NCBI GenBank assembly: GCA_029204225.1
Contig: CM055113.1
Coordinates: forward strand, 4,665,881-4,729,880
Direction of reading: 5' to 3'
DNA length: 64,000 bases
Origin: Diphasiastrum complanatum
Taxonomy: Eukaryota > Streptophyta > Lycopodiopsida > Lycopodiales > Lycopodiaceae
Positions 23,045-34,409 of the stretch are shown here, one piece after another. How positions within the stretch are numbered: the first letter of the stretch is position 1; every line of letters begins with the position of its first letter. The notes below the pieces were generated by a model. That model saw only the letters and a program-made list of their open reading frames with translations. It was not told where the DNA came from and searched no databases. The position numbers and the translations under genes are program-made.

Positions 23045-23694
23045 AAATTGTCAACATTTCCTAGCTAGTTTGAGGCCTAAATTGGCTAAAATTGTAAATA
23101 GTTTTGGTTCTGGAGTTTTGCACGTGTGAACCAGGCCACAATGTTTTTATTTACTGTATTTTTTCAGTATGATGAAGTTTCAAACTTCATACCCTTCAAA
23201 ATGAGACCATTTTGATGTATTTTGGTCATATAAGCCATTTTTAGCTATTTTTCCTATATAGGGAATATCTAGGGTCAAGTACCTTCTAGAGAGAGAAGAG
23301 AGAGTCATCTTCCTCATCCATAAATAGTAGGGAAGTCATGGAGAACAGGTTGGAGAAACCTTTTGTATGCTTCATTGAGATCAATAGATCATTGTCATTG
23401 TTTCTTCCTCCATTGAGAGCATTGTTGTGTGTATTGTCTTCAAGCTATTGTGTATGATCTTAGGTGCTTTCCAAAAGTGATAGGCTGATGTATTATGGAC
23501 TGTATAATGCTATTTTGGGCCGCACTTGATGTTTATGGAAGTTTCCATTTGTGATAAATGCTTTTTGATCAAGTTCTTTGCATTCTAGGTAGCATAGAAT
23601 GTGTTGCCAATTCCTAGCTTATGTAGTTTGGAGTGCAAGCATTCAAGCCAATGATCTTGGAGTTTAGATCCACTTAGGATCTGTATTTTTCACA
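23040..23694 (+). repeat. Element B right LTR
   Basis: 655 bp; differs from the left LTR at about five positions by eye (for example TCGCACGTG against TTGCACGTG). Confidence 0.95.
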
Positions 23695-23699
23695 CCACA
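23695..23699. repeat. Target-site duplication CCACA (right, element B)
   Basis: Second CCACA copy directly after the right LTR of B. Confidence 0.95.
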
Positions 23700-24210
23700 C
23701 TGCTTGTTTACTTGCACCTCCAGTGTTCGAACAAACCATCTCCCATGAATTTATTCAAAATTGGTATGCATCGAGAGAAAAATCTTTAACCTACCTCAAC
23801 TACATAGATCATTAAATAGGTCGGTGATGTAAACTCAAACACTCGCTAGCTACAACACAATGCCTAACAAGAAGAAAAAGCTAATCCTTTAGAACACCTT
23901 TAGATTTGTGAAGAAAGCATACAACTTGCTCTATGGAGAGCCTCAACATGTTGGACAATTTTAACCCATACAAGTGGCAACCTCGATTAAGAGTCAAAGA
24001 AAAAAATGTTCGATGGATGGTTCTTCTTTTAGGTCCATGCTCGTTTGTCTCATACCTCCTATGCTGAACCCTGTAAACTCTTTTGTCCCAACGATGTGAG
24101 AAAGGCCCAATACGCCTTTGCTTCTCAAGAAAATAGTAGTCATGCTAGTGCCATTGTCTCATAGTCCATTGAGAATAATAATAATACAACAATCGAAGAA
24201 CCCACGTCAA
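23700..24210. other. Spacer between elements B and C/D
   Basis: About 510 bp of unique-looking DNA with no gene or repeat that I recognise. Confidence 0.4.
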
Positions 24211-24215
24211 CAAAT
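24211..24215. repeat. Target-site duplication CAAAT (left, composite C/D)
   Basis: CAAAT precedes the outer LTR and recurs at 32220-32224, so the outer LTRs belong to one original insertion. Confidence 0.9.
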
Positions 24216-24870
24216 TGTGAAAAATACAGATCCTAAGTGGATCTAAACTCCAAGATCATTGGCTTGAATGCTTGCACTCCAAACTACATAAGCTAGGAAT
24301 TGGCAACACATTCTATGCTACCTAGAATGCAAAGAACTTGATCAAAAAGCATTTATCACAAATGGAAACTTCCATAAACATCAAGTGCGGCCCAAAATAG
24401 CATTATACAGTCCATAATACATCAGCCTATCACTTTTGGAAAGCACCTAAGATCATACACAATAGCTTGAAGACAATACACACAACAATGCTCTCAATGG
24501 AGGAAGAAACAATGACAATGATCTATTGATCTCAATGAAGCATACAAAAGGTTTCTCCAACCTGTTCTCCACGACTTCCCTACTATTTATGGATGAGGAA
24601 GATGACTCTCTCTCCTCTCTCTAGAAGGTACTTGACCCTAGATATTCCTTATATAGGAAAAATAGCTAAAAATGGCTTATATGACCAAAATACATCAAAA
24701 TGGTCTCATTTTGAAGGGTATGAAGTTTGACACTTCATCATACTGAAAAAATACAGTAAATAAAAACATTGTGGCCTGGTTCACATGTGTGAAACTCCAG
24801 AACCAAAACTATTTACAATTTTAGCCAATTTAGGCCTCAAACTAGCTAGGAAATGTTGACAATTTTCACA
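24216..24870 (-). repeat. Element C 3' LTR
   Basis: 655 bp, B-type U3. The palindrome reads CACATGTGTG here, one C-to-T type change from the 5' copy. Confidence 0.95.
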
Positions 24871-25706
24871 CTCCCTCTTCAACATTGGATGCTAGTTTCA
24901 ACATAGTCTTTGAGCACATTCCAAGATTAGATCTATGCATTAAATATAGGTCCTTTCCCAATGGTTTGGTGAAGATATCAGCCACACACTCCTTTGAAGA
25001 GACATGTTGAAGCTCCACCTCTTTGGCAATGACTTGATCTCTCACAAAATGGTGAGCAATCTCAATGTGCTTGCTCCTTGCATGAAAAACAGGATTGCTT
25101 GCCAAGCTTTGGGCTGAAAGGTTATCACAAAGTATGATTGGAGTCTTCTCTGGTTCCAGCAAGTGAAGATCCAATAACATCCTCTTGATCTAAAGAATCT
25201 CCTTGGTGCATGTTGTTAATGCCTTGTACTCGGCTTCGGTGGAAGATAGAGAGATAGTTGGTTGCTTCTTTGATAGCCATGAGACCACTCCATCTCCAAG
25301 ATAGATTGCAAAGGCACTTGTTGACTTCCTATCCATTTGATCACCTGCAAAATCTGAATCTGAAAATCCACAAAGGTTAGGTGTAGTACCTCCATACAAG
25401 ATGCCAAAATCTCTAGATCCCGAGATGTATCTAAGTACTCTCTTTCCTAGCTTCCAATGAGCCTCACTAGGATCTTGCATAAATTGACTTAGTTTACCAA
25501 CCACAAAGCTTAGATCAGGTCTTGTGATGGTTAACCATATAAGAGATCCTATTAGCTTTCTATAGAGAGTAATGTCCTTGAAGGATCTTTCATTACTTCT
25601 TGTAGTTAGCTTTACATTTGATTCCATAGGAGTATAAACAACTTTACAATCTTCCATATGAAACCTTTTTTAGAATAGAGTTAACATACTTTTCTTGACA
25701 TATGAA
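24866..25706 (-). pseudogene. Element C: 3' pol fragment (end of RT and RNase H)
   Basis: Minus-strand remains of a B-like pol from the QEKYVNSILKRF segment of RT to the pol stop in the LTR. There are two defects. A T-run at 25666-25671 is one base longer than in B and shifts the frame. A TAG follows CTKEIL at 25190-25192, at exactly the codon where B has TAG. After that TAG the RNase H frame is open and keeps six bases (part of HFVRDQVIAKEVE) that B lacks. The 5' end is cut by D's LTR at 25706. Confidence 0.85.
25702..25706. repeat. Orphan target-site copy ATGAA next to D's LTR
   Basis: Five bases (TTCAT on D's strand) before D's 3' LTR. B has ATTCATATGTC at the matching site, so this is the insertion point in C. 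No partner copy remains. Confidence 0.6.
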
Positions 25707-26360
25707 TGTGAAAAATACAGATCCTAAGTGGATCTAAACTCCAAGATCATTGGCTTGAATGCTTGCACTCCAAACTACATAAGCTAGGAATTGGCAACAC
25801 ATTCTATGCTACCTAGAATGCAAAGAACTTGATCAAAAAGCATTTACCACAAATGGAAACTTCCATAAACATCAAGTGCGGCCCAAAATAGCATTATACA
25901 GTCCATAATACATCAGCCTACCACTTTTGGAAAGCACCTAAGATCATACACAATAGCTTGAAGACAATACACACAACAATGCTCTCAATGGAGGAAGAAA
26001 CAATGACAATGATCTATTGATCTCAATGAAGCATACAAAAGGTTTCTCCAACCTGTTCTCCATGAATTTCAGCCTAATATAGGTGAGAGAGATGACTCTC
26101 TCTCCTCTCTCTAGAACTTAGGACCCAATTTTAGGACACCAGTAACCTAAAATAGCCAATTTTGGCCTATATGTCCAAATAACATGATTTTTGTGTCATT
26201 TAGAAGGTCCCGAAGTTTGAGACTTCTTCAACATGAAATATATACTAGAATAAAAGTATCTAGGTCTCTTTCACACGTGTGAAAGGTTAGATCCAAAACT
26301 ATGTACAAAAATTGCCAATTTAGGCCTCAAACTAGCTAGGAAATGTTGACAATTTTCACA
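25707..26360 (-). repeat. Element D 3' LTR (distinct U3 subfamily)
   Basis: 654 bp. R-U5 matches B, but U3 is a third type, closer to A in places, with an intact CACACGTGTG near 26275. Confidence 0.9.
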
Positions 26361-26373
26361 CTCCCTCTTCAAC
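26361..26373 (-). other. Element D polypurine tract
   Basis: CTCCCTCTTC on the plus strand (GAAGAGGGAG on D's strand) next to D's LTR. Confidence 0.8.
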
Positions 26374-29300
26374 TTAACTTGCTAGTTTTACAACACTACT
26401 TTGCTCCAACCTAAGAATGATCTCCATCATGATGATAGATCTCTTTTCAAGTGTTCTAATATGTACAATATGAAGTACAACATAATTGATATAGATAATA
26501 GTGCCCATATAGGATGCTTCACTATTTCTTACATCAATTTTACATAGAATGGTGAACAAGATACATGTAAAAGAACATAGAATAACAATGAAAGGATTCC
26601 TCCATGTATCCACCTTTGAGTTCTCTGTAAAACAGCAGCAAACAAGTTGTAAGTGAAAGTAACCAACAGGTGTTTGCATGCCTCGTCCACATTCCACTAT
26701 GCCCATAGTGAATGCACCATGTATCTCCATGAATGAACCTCCATCACCACCTTGCCTTTGTAGATCTCCAATCCACGAAAGCCCTTGAGTGAATGAATGC
26801 CAAAATGATGTGTTCTCTGTTCCATTTGAATGAGCAAAACCTGAACTTGAAATACTTGAAGTATCTCCACAAGATTTGCATATAACGCTTGATCCTACAT
26901 TGTCAACAATTTGCCAATTTGCCAACACTAGGATGCTAGATCTTGAACTTTGCTCAAAAGTAAACATATTGACCACTTCCATATCTTTTGAGATTTGAAT
27001 GAATGCATGTACTTGATCATAAAAACCAGCAATGATAACTATTCCATCTCCAAGATCCAAAAGATGCAAAACTGTGGAACTAGTTTCATTGAATTTTGAC
27101 AATTCCAACACATTGACATGACAATGTTCATACATGAGATTAAACAAGTAAGGTAGAGTAAAAGGACACTTCCTTGCTGCTCCAAGAACCTTACTTGAAC
27201 CTTCAAGGACCTGTAAAAACAGATCCAAGATGCTTTGCCCATGTGGCTCCCCTTTCATGCTTTTGACTAGCTTCCAATTGCTACTTGCCTCTTGGTGTTG
27301 ATGAAGCAATTCAAGATCAACATCTTGATCTTCCAATAAAACATCAAGGACTTTGCATTTATAAACATCTTCAGATCTGAACCTCTGAAGATACTCCCTC
27401 TCAAACACATGATTAACATCCCACAAGATCTCATCATTGCTTGATTTCAACCTTTCACTATAGTTAGTGAAAACAATGTCACCATCATAAACCAAAAGAT
27501 AGAATTCTACACTTCTATCCAACATGAAGTAGAGTAGATGAAGTTGAGTATCAAACCTAATAAAACCAGCCCATTTGAGCTCAAACCAAACCTCAACGAG
27601 ATCTTCCTTGCCTTGAAGAAATTGCCACTTGAGTTGCTCCATGTAAATATCTTCTTCAAGATCACCATTCAAGAAGGCATTAGTAACATCCATTTGCCAC
27701 ATATCCCAATCATAAAGAGTTGCAAGAGAGATTAGGATTCGAATAGTTACCATCTTTGCCACGGGTGCAAAGGTCCCATCATAGTCAATACCATATTCTT
27801 GAGCATACCCCTTTGCCACCAACCTTGCCTTGTACTTGTTGATTGATCCATCTTTATTTGTCTTGATCTTGAAGATCCACTTACAACCAATTGCCTTCTT
27901 GTCCTTTGGAAGCTTTACCAACCTCCATGTGTTGCTTTTGATGAGTGCTTGATGCTCATGATCCATGGCTTGGATCCATTCCTTCTTTTGAATTGCTTCA
28001 CCTACACAAGTTGGTTCATCAAAAGAGGTAAGAAAAGCAAAGTTAGAGTTGTCCACCACTTGCTTTCCTTTTTCATCATAGGTTAGCCTTGATGGCTTAG
28101 CCCTTTGCCTTTGAGTCTTCCTTGAAGTTTGCTTTGGAGTGGCATCTCCATCTTCATCCAAGACATCTTGCACATCATGATGATTAGTAGGCACATCAAC
28201 ATCAACATCAACAACATTGGAAACATTCTCTTCATGAAAGATGACATCCCTACTTATGACAACTTTCTTTGTAGAAGGAATGTACACTTTGTAAGCCTTG
28301 CTTACTTCACTATAGCCAACAAACACACCCTTCTTTGATGAAGGATCTTCTTTAGTTCTATCATCAAGTGTGATATTGACAAAACATGTACATCCAAAGA
28401 TCCTACAATGCTTGACACTCGGCCTTCTACCATAAAGAACCTCATGAGGAGTTTTACCATCCAAGGAAGCACTTGTCCATCTATTACATAGATAGTTAGC
28501 ACATGCTAAAGCTTCCCCCCAAAAAGACTTAGCAAGATTAGCATGTAGTCTCATTGCCTTGGCACATTCACAAAGGGTTCTATTCTTCCTCTCGGCCACT
28601 CCATTCTGTTGTGGAGTCCTAGGACTAGACATCTCCCTCTTAATCCCATGTGCTATACAAAAGTCTTTGAACCTATTTGAGGTGTATTCCCCTCCATTAT
28701 CAGATCTTAAGCATTTGATCTTTGTATTGAATTGGTTTTCCATTTCATTCTTGAACTTGACAAATGCAGCAAACACTTCATCCTTACTTTTAAGAAGATA
28801 GATCCAAGTATACCTACTAAAGTCATCAATGAAAGTTGCATACATCTTTGCCCCACCATTGCTAGTTGTACTAGAAGAATGAATATCAGAATGCACAAGT
28901 TGAAAAGCTTCTTTAGATCTAGAAGTAGATCTAGAATAAGCAAGTCTATGAGATTTGGACAAGGCACAATGTTCACAAACACTATTGTTTGCAACAAGAC
29001 TTTTAGGGAGACCAAGAACAAGCTCTTTCTTTGCCATTACCTCCAAAGATTTGAAGTTGGGATGGCCCAACCTCTTGTGCCAAACTTCTTGGTTTGTCAA
29101 TTGCTCCCTAGCCATACATCCTTCATGATTAGAGATCACACATGCATCAAGCTTGAAAAGTTTACCATGCCTCCTACCTTGAGCAATCAAGGATCCACAT
29201 TTACTTATCAAACATGCATCTCCAATGAACTCCACATCAAGTCCTTTGTCAATCATTTGACTTACACTAAGCAAATTCTTAGTGATTGAAGGAATGTACA

Positions 29301-30402
29301 AAACATTTTCAAGATTTGCTTTCCTATTTGTTGAAAGGGAAATAGGAATAGTGCCTATGCCTTTGATGTCACATTGACCATCATTTGCAGTGTAGATGAT
29401 GTTACCTTCTCCCTCATAAGACAATAAGGATGTAAAGTATTCCTTATGTCTTGTCATGTGAGATGAGGCTCCACTATCAATCCACCAAGGATCATTATCA
29501 TCTATGTTGGCTAACAAACTTGAAGTCATAACAAGTGATTCACATGTGTTATGTTCTTCCTCATCTATTGTAAGATTTCCTTGCCTCTCTCCTTGCTCTC
29601 TTTTCTTCTTATAACATTCATTTGCAAAATGACCTTTTATCCCACAATAAAAGCACTTGAACTTTGACTTATTGTTCTTAGTAGAAGAGGAAGAGGAAGA
29701 GTGATCATCATGATCAAAGTTACCACCTTTGGACCATTTCCCTTTGCCTTTACCTTTGCCCTTGAATTTGCCTTTTGTGAAGAAAGCCTCTTCACCTCCA
29801 CCTTGCAAGGATGCACCATCAAGCTTTGATTGCAACCTATGTTCTTCAGCCAATAAGATTTCTTGCAAGTCAACCACACTTGGCAAGACTCTTTGAATGG
29901 CAAAACTTTGCACAAGGTTAGCATGTTCATTTAGCAAACCATTCAACATAACTTGGACTATTTCACCATCTTTTATGTTCTCATCAATGCATGCTAAATC
30001 ATCACTTAGGGACTTAACTCTCAAGATAAATGCATGAGCACTTTCACCCTCTCTTTGCCTACTAGAAAATATTTGTCTCCTTAGGGTCAATACCCTAGAT
30101 GTGGACTTTGATTCAAAGAGCTTCTTTAAGGCATTCCATGCCTCACTTGCACTTTGACACTTTCCAACTTCCTTGAGAAGTTCATTTGTAACATTCATTT
30201 TAATGATATGAAGAGCCCTTTTGGCCTTCTTATCAAACCTTTGTTGCTCTTGAAGTGTGAGAGGTCTCTCTTCAATTTCTGCAACTATGTCCATGAGTTC
30301 ATTCAACTCAAGTAAGGACTCCATCCTCACTTTCCAAGTAGAGTAGTTTGATGAACTCAACCTTTCACTAGACTCTAGCATGATCCCACCATTGGAAGCC
30401 AT
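26374..30402 (-). CDS. Element D chimeric polyprotein: Gag-protease-integrase-half RT fused to A-type 3' ORF
   Basis: 1342 codons, uninterrupted. Residues 1 to about 919 follow B residue for residue as far as I could compare: Gag, zinc knuckle, DSGASSHM protease, integrase D,D,E, and RT through QMDVTNAFLNG and DIYMEQ. At YMEQ the sequence switches to the A-type ORF (LKWQFLQG..., VYDGDIVFTNYSE) and runs to VVKLAS. The switch lies in TACATGGAGCAAC (27633-27645, minus), which B (21854-21866) and A (6170-6182) share. RT therefore keeps its first catalytic Asp but loses YVDD, and RNase H is absent, so D could not copy itself. It has its own PBS, leader, polypurine tract and LTR, so the chimera appears to have been mobilised after it formed, by enzymes supplied in trans. 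Confidence 0.9.
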   Translation of the reverse strand: MASNGGIMLESSERLSSSNYSTWKVRMESLLELNELMDIVAEIEERPLTLQEQQRFDKKAKRALHIIKMNVTNELLKEVGKCQSASEAWNALKKLFESKSTSRVLTLRRQIFSSRQREGESAHAFILRVKSLSDDLACIDENIKDGEIVQVMLNGLLNEHANLVQSFAIQRVLPSVVDLQEILLAEEHRLQSKLDGASLQGGGEEAFFTKGKFKGKGKGKGKWSKGGNFDHDDHSSSSSSTKNNKSKFKCFYCGIKGHFANECYKKKREQGERQGNLTIDEEEHNTCESLVMTSSLLANIDDNDPWWIDSGASSHMTRHKEYFTSLLSYEGEGNIIYTANDGQCDIKGIGTIPISLSTNRKANLENVLYIPSITKNLLSVSQMIDKGLDVEFIGDACLISKCGSLIAQGRRHGKLFKLDACVISNHEGCMAREQLTNQEVWHKRLGHPNFKSLEVMAKKELVLGLPKSLVANNSVCEHCALSKSHRLAYSRSTSRSKEAFQLVHSDIHSSSTTSNGGAKMYATFIDDFSRYTWIYLLKSKDEVFAAFVKFKNEMENQFNTKIKCLRSDNGGEYTSNRFKDFCIAHGIKREMSSPRTPQQNGVAERKNRTLCECAKAMRLHANLAKSFWGEALACANYLCNRWTSASLDGKTPHEVLYGRRPSVKHCRIFGCTCFVNITLDDRTKEDPSSKKGVFVGYSEVSKAYKVYIPSTKKVVISRDVIFHEENVSNVVDVDVDVPTNHHDVQDVLDEDGDATPKQTSRKTQRQRAKPSRLTYDEKGKQVVDNSNFAFLTSFDEPTCVGEAIQKKEWIQAMDHEHQALIKSNTWRLVKLPKDKKAIGCKWIFKIKTNKDGSINKYKARLVAKGYAQEYGIDYDGTFAPVAKMVTIRILISLATLYDWDMWQMDVTNAFLNGDLEEDIYMEQLKWQFLQGKEDLVEVWFELKWAGFIRFDTQLHLLYFMLDRSVEFYLLVYDGDIVFTNYSERLKSSNDEILWDVNHVFEREYLQRFRSEDVYKCKVLDVLLEDQDVDLELLHQHQEASSNWKLVKSMKGEPHGQSILDLFLQVLEGSSKVLGAARKCPFTLPYLFNLMYEHCHVNVLELSKFNETSSTVLHLLDLGDGIVIIAGFYDQVHAFIQISKDMEVVNMFTFEQSSRSSILVLANWQIVDNVGSSVICKSCGDTSSISSSGFAHSNGTENTSFWHSFTQGLSWIGDLQRQGGDGGSFMEIHGAFTMGIVECGRGMQTPVGYFHLQLVCCCFTENSKVDTWRNPFIVILCSFTCILFTILCKIDVRNSEASYMGTIIYINYVVLHIVHIRTLEKRSIIMMEIILRLEQSSVVKLAS

Positions 30403-31564
30403 GATTCTAATGTTTCTTCAACTTTTAGGTTCTGTCCTAAAGCACTTAGCACTCACTTTTCTCTCAACAAATGATAGATAAAGAGATCTATGAAGATTTA
30501 GGACCCTAAAACACTTCTATCTTGAACCTAGATGGTTTCCAAGCATAGAAAGGAAGATTGAAACACATGCAACACTTTGCACACACTAAGAATGGATTAC
30601 AAAATCAAACCAACCTGAACACACTCTTGCTTAAGCTCTCAAACTTTCCAGCAAGTGACCAAATCAAGTTATGGTGTGAAGAGTTACTTGCATTCTTAGA
30701 AAATACCCAAAACTAGGATGCCAAGAATACCTAGTAATGAACAAACTTGATCAACATATGATCAACACACTAAGATATTGATTCAACCTGTAAAACCACA
30801 TGTAAACCACACTTCTAAAAGTTTATAAACTCCAGCAAGTGATAAATACAAGATTTAGAGGTGAATGAATGAGCACACTTAGTGAATCACAAGACTAGCT
30901 TCACTATCTTGTCAAATCTTGGTGTTTAGATGTAGATCTAAGATCACTTCACATGAGAATGTTCCTCAACCTGTTAAGAACCTGAAAACACACTTGCATA
31001 ATGGTTAACACCTTCCAGCAAATGCTCCAATCAAATTACATAAGGAGAGTTACTTACATGCTCAACAAAGTACACCAAAATTTATGCCAAAATTGATGAC
31101 AATCTTTACAATATGCTCTTCACAATGGAGCTTACAATATGTTCACCCAAAAAAGGGGATCTTTCATCCAAATGGGAGCCTTTAGGAGAATTACAACTCA
31201 CTCAAAAGAGCATTTGTCATCCACTTAAGGAGAAGTTTCATCCATTTAAGGAGAGTGTTCATCCAAGAATGGAGATTGTCAACAATAGGATTGAAAAGAA
31301 CATTGTTAGTATTGAATATGCACAAGCCTCACAATCACAAATGATTAGGTGTTATGATCTGATCCAAAATAGTTTCTTTTCAGCCTCTGATCTTCAATAG
31401 ACCTGAAATATGCTTTTGATCCACAAGTTCAACTCACAAAACAAAGGTTAGTAAGATTTGATCAACAAAGCAATGCAAAATCATTCTAGAACTTGATCAA
31501 ACATCCAAATATCACCAAAAATGGAATACTTACTGTAAATAGAAGCCAACCAGCTCTGATACCA
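30403..31564 (-). other. Element D leader and primer-binding site
   Basis: Leader of the A/B type with the PBS complement (GCTCTGATACCA) ending at 31564. Compared with A and B it has a deletion near 31180 that breaks the antisense open frame seen in those two. Confidence 0.8.
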
Positions 31565-32219
31565 TGTGAAAAATACAGATCCTAAGTGGATCTAAACTCC
31601 AAGATCATTGGCTTGAATGCTTGCACTCCAAACTACATAAGCTAGGAATTGGCAACACATTCTATGCTACCTAGAATGCAAAGAACTTGATCAAAAAGCA
31701 TTTATCACAAATGGAAACTTCCATAAACATCAAGTGCGGCCCAAAATAGCATTATACAGTCCATAATACATCAGCCTATCACTTTTGGAAAGCACCTAAG
31801 ATCATACACAATAGCTTGAAGACAATACACACAACAATGCTCTCAATGGAGGAAGAAACAATGACAATGATCTATTGATCTCAATGAAGCATACAAAAGG
31901 TTTCTCCAACCTGTTCTCCACGACTTCCCTACTATTTATGGATGAGGAAGATGACTCTCTCTCCTCTCTCTAGAAGGTACTTGACCCTAGATATTCCCTA
32001 TATAGGAAAAATAGCTAAAAATGGCTTATATGACCAAAATACATCAAAATGGTCTCATTTTGAAGGGTATGAAGTTTGACACTTCATCATACTGAAAAAA
32101 TACAGTAAATAAAAACATTGTGGCCTGGTTCACACGTGTGAAACTCCAGAACCAAAACTATTTACAATTTTAGCCAATTTAGGCCTCAAACTAGCTAGGA
32201 AATGTTGACAATTTTCACA
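31565..32219 (-). repeat. C/D hybrid 5' LTR
   Basis: 655 bp. U3 is B/C-type and it adjoins the outer CAAAT duplication, while its inner end adjoins D's PBS. This is the predicted product of recombination between C's and D's 5' LTRs. Intact CACACGTGTG near 32133. Confidence 0.85.
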
Positions 32220-32224
32220 CAAAT
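32220..32224. repeat. Target-site duplication CAAAT (right, composite C/D)
   Basis: Second CAAAT copy directly after the hybrid 5' LTR. Confidence 0.9.
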
Positions 32225-33224
32225 GTCCTCTACCATTGCCAGTAGAAGTTCAGTATAACAATATATTTTCATAAGAGAGAAGTAGCGCATGAAAAACTCA
32301 GTTGGAGGGAATTTTTGCATACTAGACAAGGTTTAGATTGCAATTATTTTAAAATAGATGGAGTAAAAAATGAAGAGTAATTTTTAACTCGACGACATAA
32401 GTCCAACTTTGACCAATGATTTTTTTCAGCATTTAATAAGTTTTTCAACCAATCAACTCTATTGGTATCTCTAGTAAATATGTTCCAAGAGAAAATTTGT
32501 GGAAATGTAAAGGGTATCACTTGAAAGGCTAATTGAGTATTTGAACAAAGCTAGAACTGCAAACTGAAAGGCCAAACAAAAATGTTCAAAACCTACAATC
32601 ATCTAATTTTGAAACTAAATATGTTCACTCAAACGATACACACAAAGTGTTGATACATGAATGATTGTTTCCAATGGTTGATAAGATTTGTTTTGACTCA
32701 TCTAAGTTCAACCATGATGTCTCTTAAGAATAGTCCAAAATTTTACGACATTGGGGTGATGGAGCAGTGGGCGATTCCTCAATGCATGCACTACACGTAT
32801 CGAATCAAATCAGGATGGTGAGTCAAATAGCTCGATTGACTCTACTTGATCCTAACTTTGAAGCCGTTAGAATCGATGGTATAGATTTGGTAGGCAAACA
32901 CAAAAAAAGTCTTGCAACTTATAATGCGGAAAAAAGACAAATGATTCTGACAAAATAGTAAAGGAAATCAGATAGAACAATCAAGAAAGCATTGCATTTA
33001 TACTAACGACAATCTGAATGCAATAAGATGATGATTCAATTCAGAAAGTGTACAAAAAATACAAGTCAATGAATGCCAGAGCACAAAACAATTGCGGATG
33101 AAGCCGCATGCCCGAAAACTATCTTAGTTCTATAAAATAGTTATGAGCATATTTTGACTCTCAGCTTGAAGACAAGAATCGATGCATGAGGGCATTTACA
33201 ATGTCTATTTATGAATGAATAATG
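32225..33224. other. Non-coding spacer
   Basis: No supported gene. The stretch near 32990-33130 weakly resembles 15420-15560, probably an old dispersed repeat. Confidence 0.35.
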
Positions 33225-33880
33225 TTGAAAATAAAAAAGCCATCTATCTTGACTTTTGGGGTTGATGAAGTTTTTCCAACATGCATGTAGTTCTACAACT
33301 TGAAAAAGCCCAGTAGAAACTCAAGCCACTACACATGCAGAAAGTTTAGTTTGCCAAATGTGACATGCAAAGCAAAGTAAGACTTGTACTGGCACATGCA
33401 TGAACTTTTGTACATTTGTATCATAGAAAATGACACATGTAGAAAGTTGCATTTCTCAACATGCAAACTTGGAGGTGTCAAGTTTTGGGTAGATACTACT
33501 CTTAGAGGTGGAAAAATATGTTTGGAAGCCTGCTCTACCTTTAGCTAATACCATCACTATATATGTATGTGGTATTTCTCACAAATTTTGATGATAGATG
33601 CTATTCTCTTGTCATGTTGGATTTTTTACTAGTAAGCTTGAATTGCCATTCTCTCTCTAACCCGAGTAGGAGGCTTTTTCCATATATGAACTTATTTGTA
33701 CTTTCCCCACACGTGTGAAAGTAATCATTGTTTGATTATTAGCATTCTAGATTGTGATTTAGCCATAGAATCTAGAGATAGATTATGATTTTCACTCTGT
33801 AATTGATCTATGTGCTAACACAAAGCTTAGTAAAGATCATTCACACATTTATACGTGTGAACTTGCTGGGAATTTCACAA
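33225..33880 (+). repeat. Old solo LTR or LTR remnant related to element E
   Basis: Plus-strand sequence sharing ordered blocks with E's LTR (reverse complement of 8479-9190): CCCCACACGTGTGAA at about 33707-33721, then CTAGATTGTGATT, GCTAACACAAAGCTTA, and a CACA end near 33880. No PBS follows it, so it is a solo or 3' LTR. Edges are approximate. Confidence 0.45.
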
Positions 33881-33889
33881 ATAATACAA

Positions 33890-34409
33890 TTAGCATTATC
33901 AACATCATCATTTGAAGTGTACATTTGTGCAAATATATGTAGAATAGCATAGAGATGTTCTGACATCTGAGGTAGATTATGGGCTGAAGTAATGGATGTC
34001 ACCGTTCAGGTGGTTAGCATGCGTGAATGTCACTTTTTTGGTAGGCGGCAGTCGTGGCTATTGTTATCCAAAGAAAGAGGTGATGTAGCTATAGTCATTG
34101 TCAAGGAAATTGCACATTAGCAGGAATGGCTAGTATAGGTGACTAACTTTGATTTGAGTGGTGCCACTTCATCAATCCAATTTGACAAGTGGTCGAGTCG
34201 AGTCAAATATGTCGAGGGGTTCGACTCTTTTGATTTTGACCCTTTTGACCCTCGACAGTCTCTGACTATCACATAGAGACCACTCTTTGAATCCCATGTA
34301 TTTTTGCAGACTATGCAACAATGAGAGTGAATATGCAGCAATATGAATGGGTCGAGATTAACGTGGGATTCAGGAGAGTAGAGGAGTAAATCCAACACCC
34401 TCCTTTAAT
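33890..34409 (-). repeat. 3' LTR start and polypurine tract of an old copia element
   Basis: On the minus strand AAAGGAGGG (34398-34409) is followed by TGTTGGATTT starting at 34397, a typical polypurine tract-LTR junction. It lies directly downstream of the RNase H relic. The far edge is not defined. Confidence 0.5.

Larger units (their letters stand above)
17270..23694 (+). mobile_element. Element B: near-complete Ty1/copia retrotransposon
   Basis: 6425 bp bounded by 655-bp LTRs and CCACA duplications, with PBS, leader, a full-length gag-pol frame and a polypurine tract. By eye the LTRs differ at about five positions, so B is older than A but still young. All copia domains are present in the order Gag, protease, integrase, RT, RNase H. 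The only coding defect seen is a single TAG in RNase H, which is also present in fragment C. Confidence 0.95.
24216..32219 (-). mobile_element. Composite C/D: minus-strand copia element with three LTRs
   Basis: The outer LTRs (24216-24870 and 31565-32219, both B-type) share the CAAAT duplication. Between them, from the 3' side, lie 836 bp of C's own 3' pol, a third LTR of a different U3 type (25707-26360), the chimeric ORF of D, and D's leader and PBS. D's LTR is preceded by ATGAA but no second D LTR with that duplication exists. The simplest reading is that D inserted into C's RT region, and recombination between D's and C's 5' LTRs then removed C's 5' internal part and left a hybrid LTR. 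The outer LTRs differ at about two positions by eye. Confidence 0.85.
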
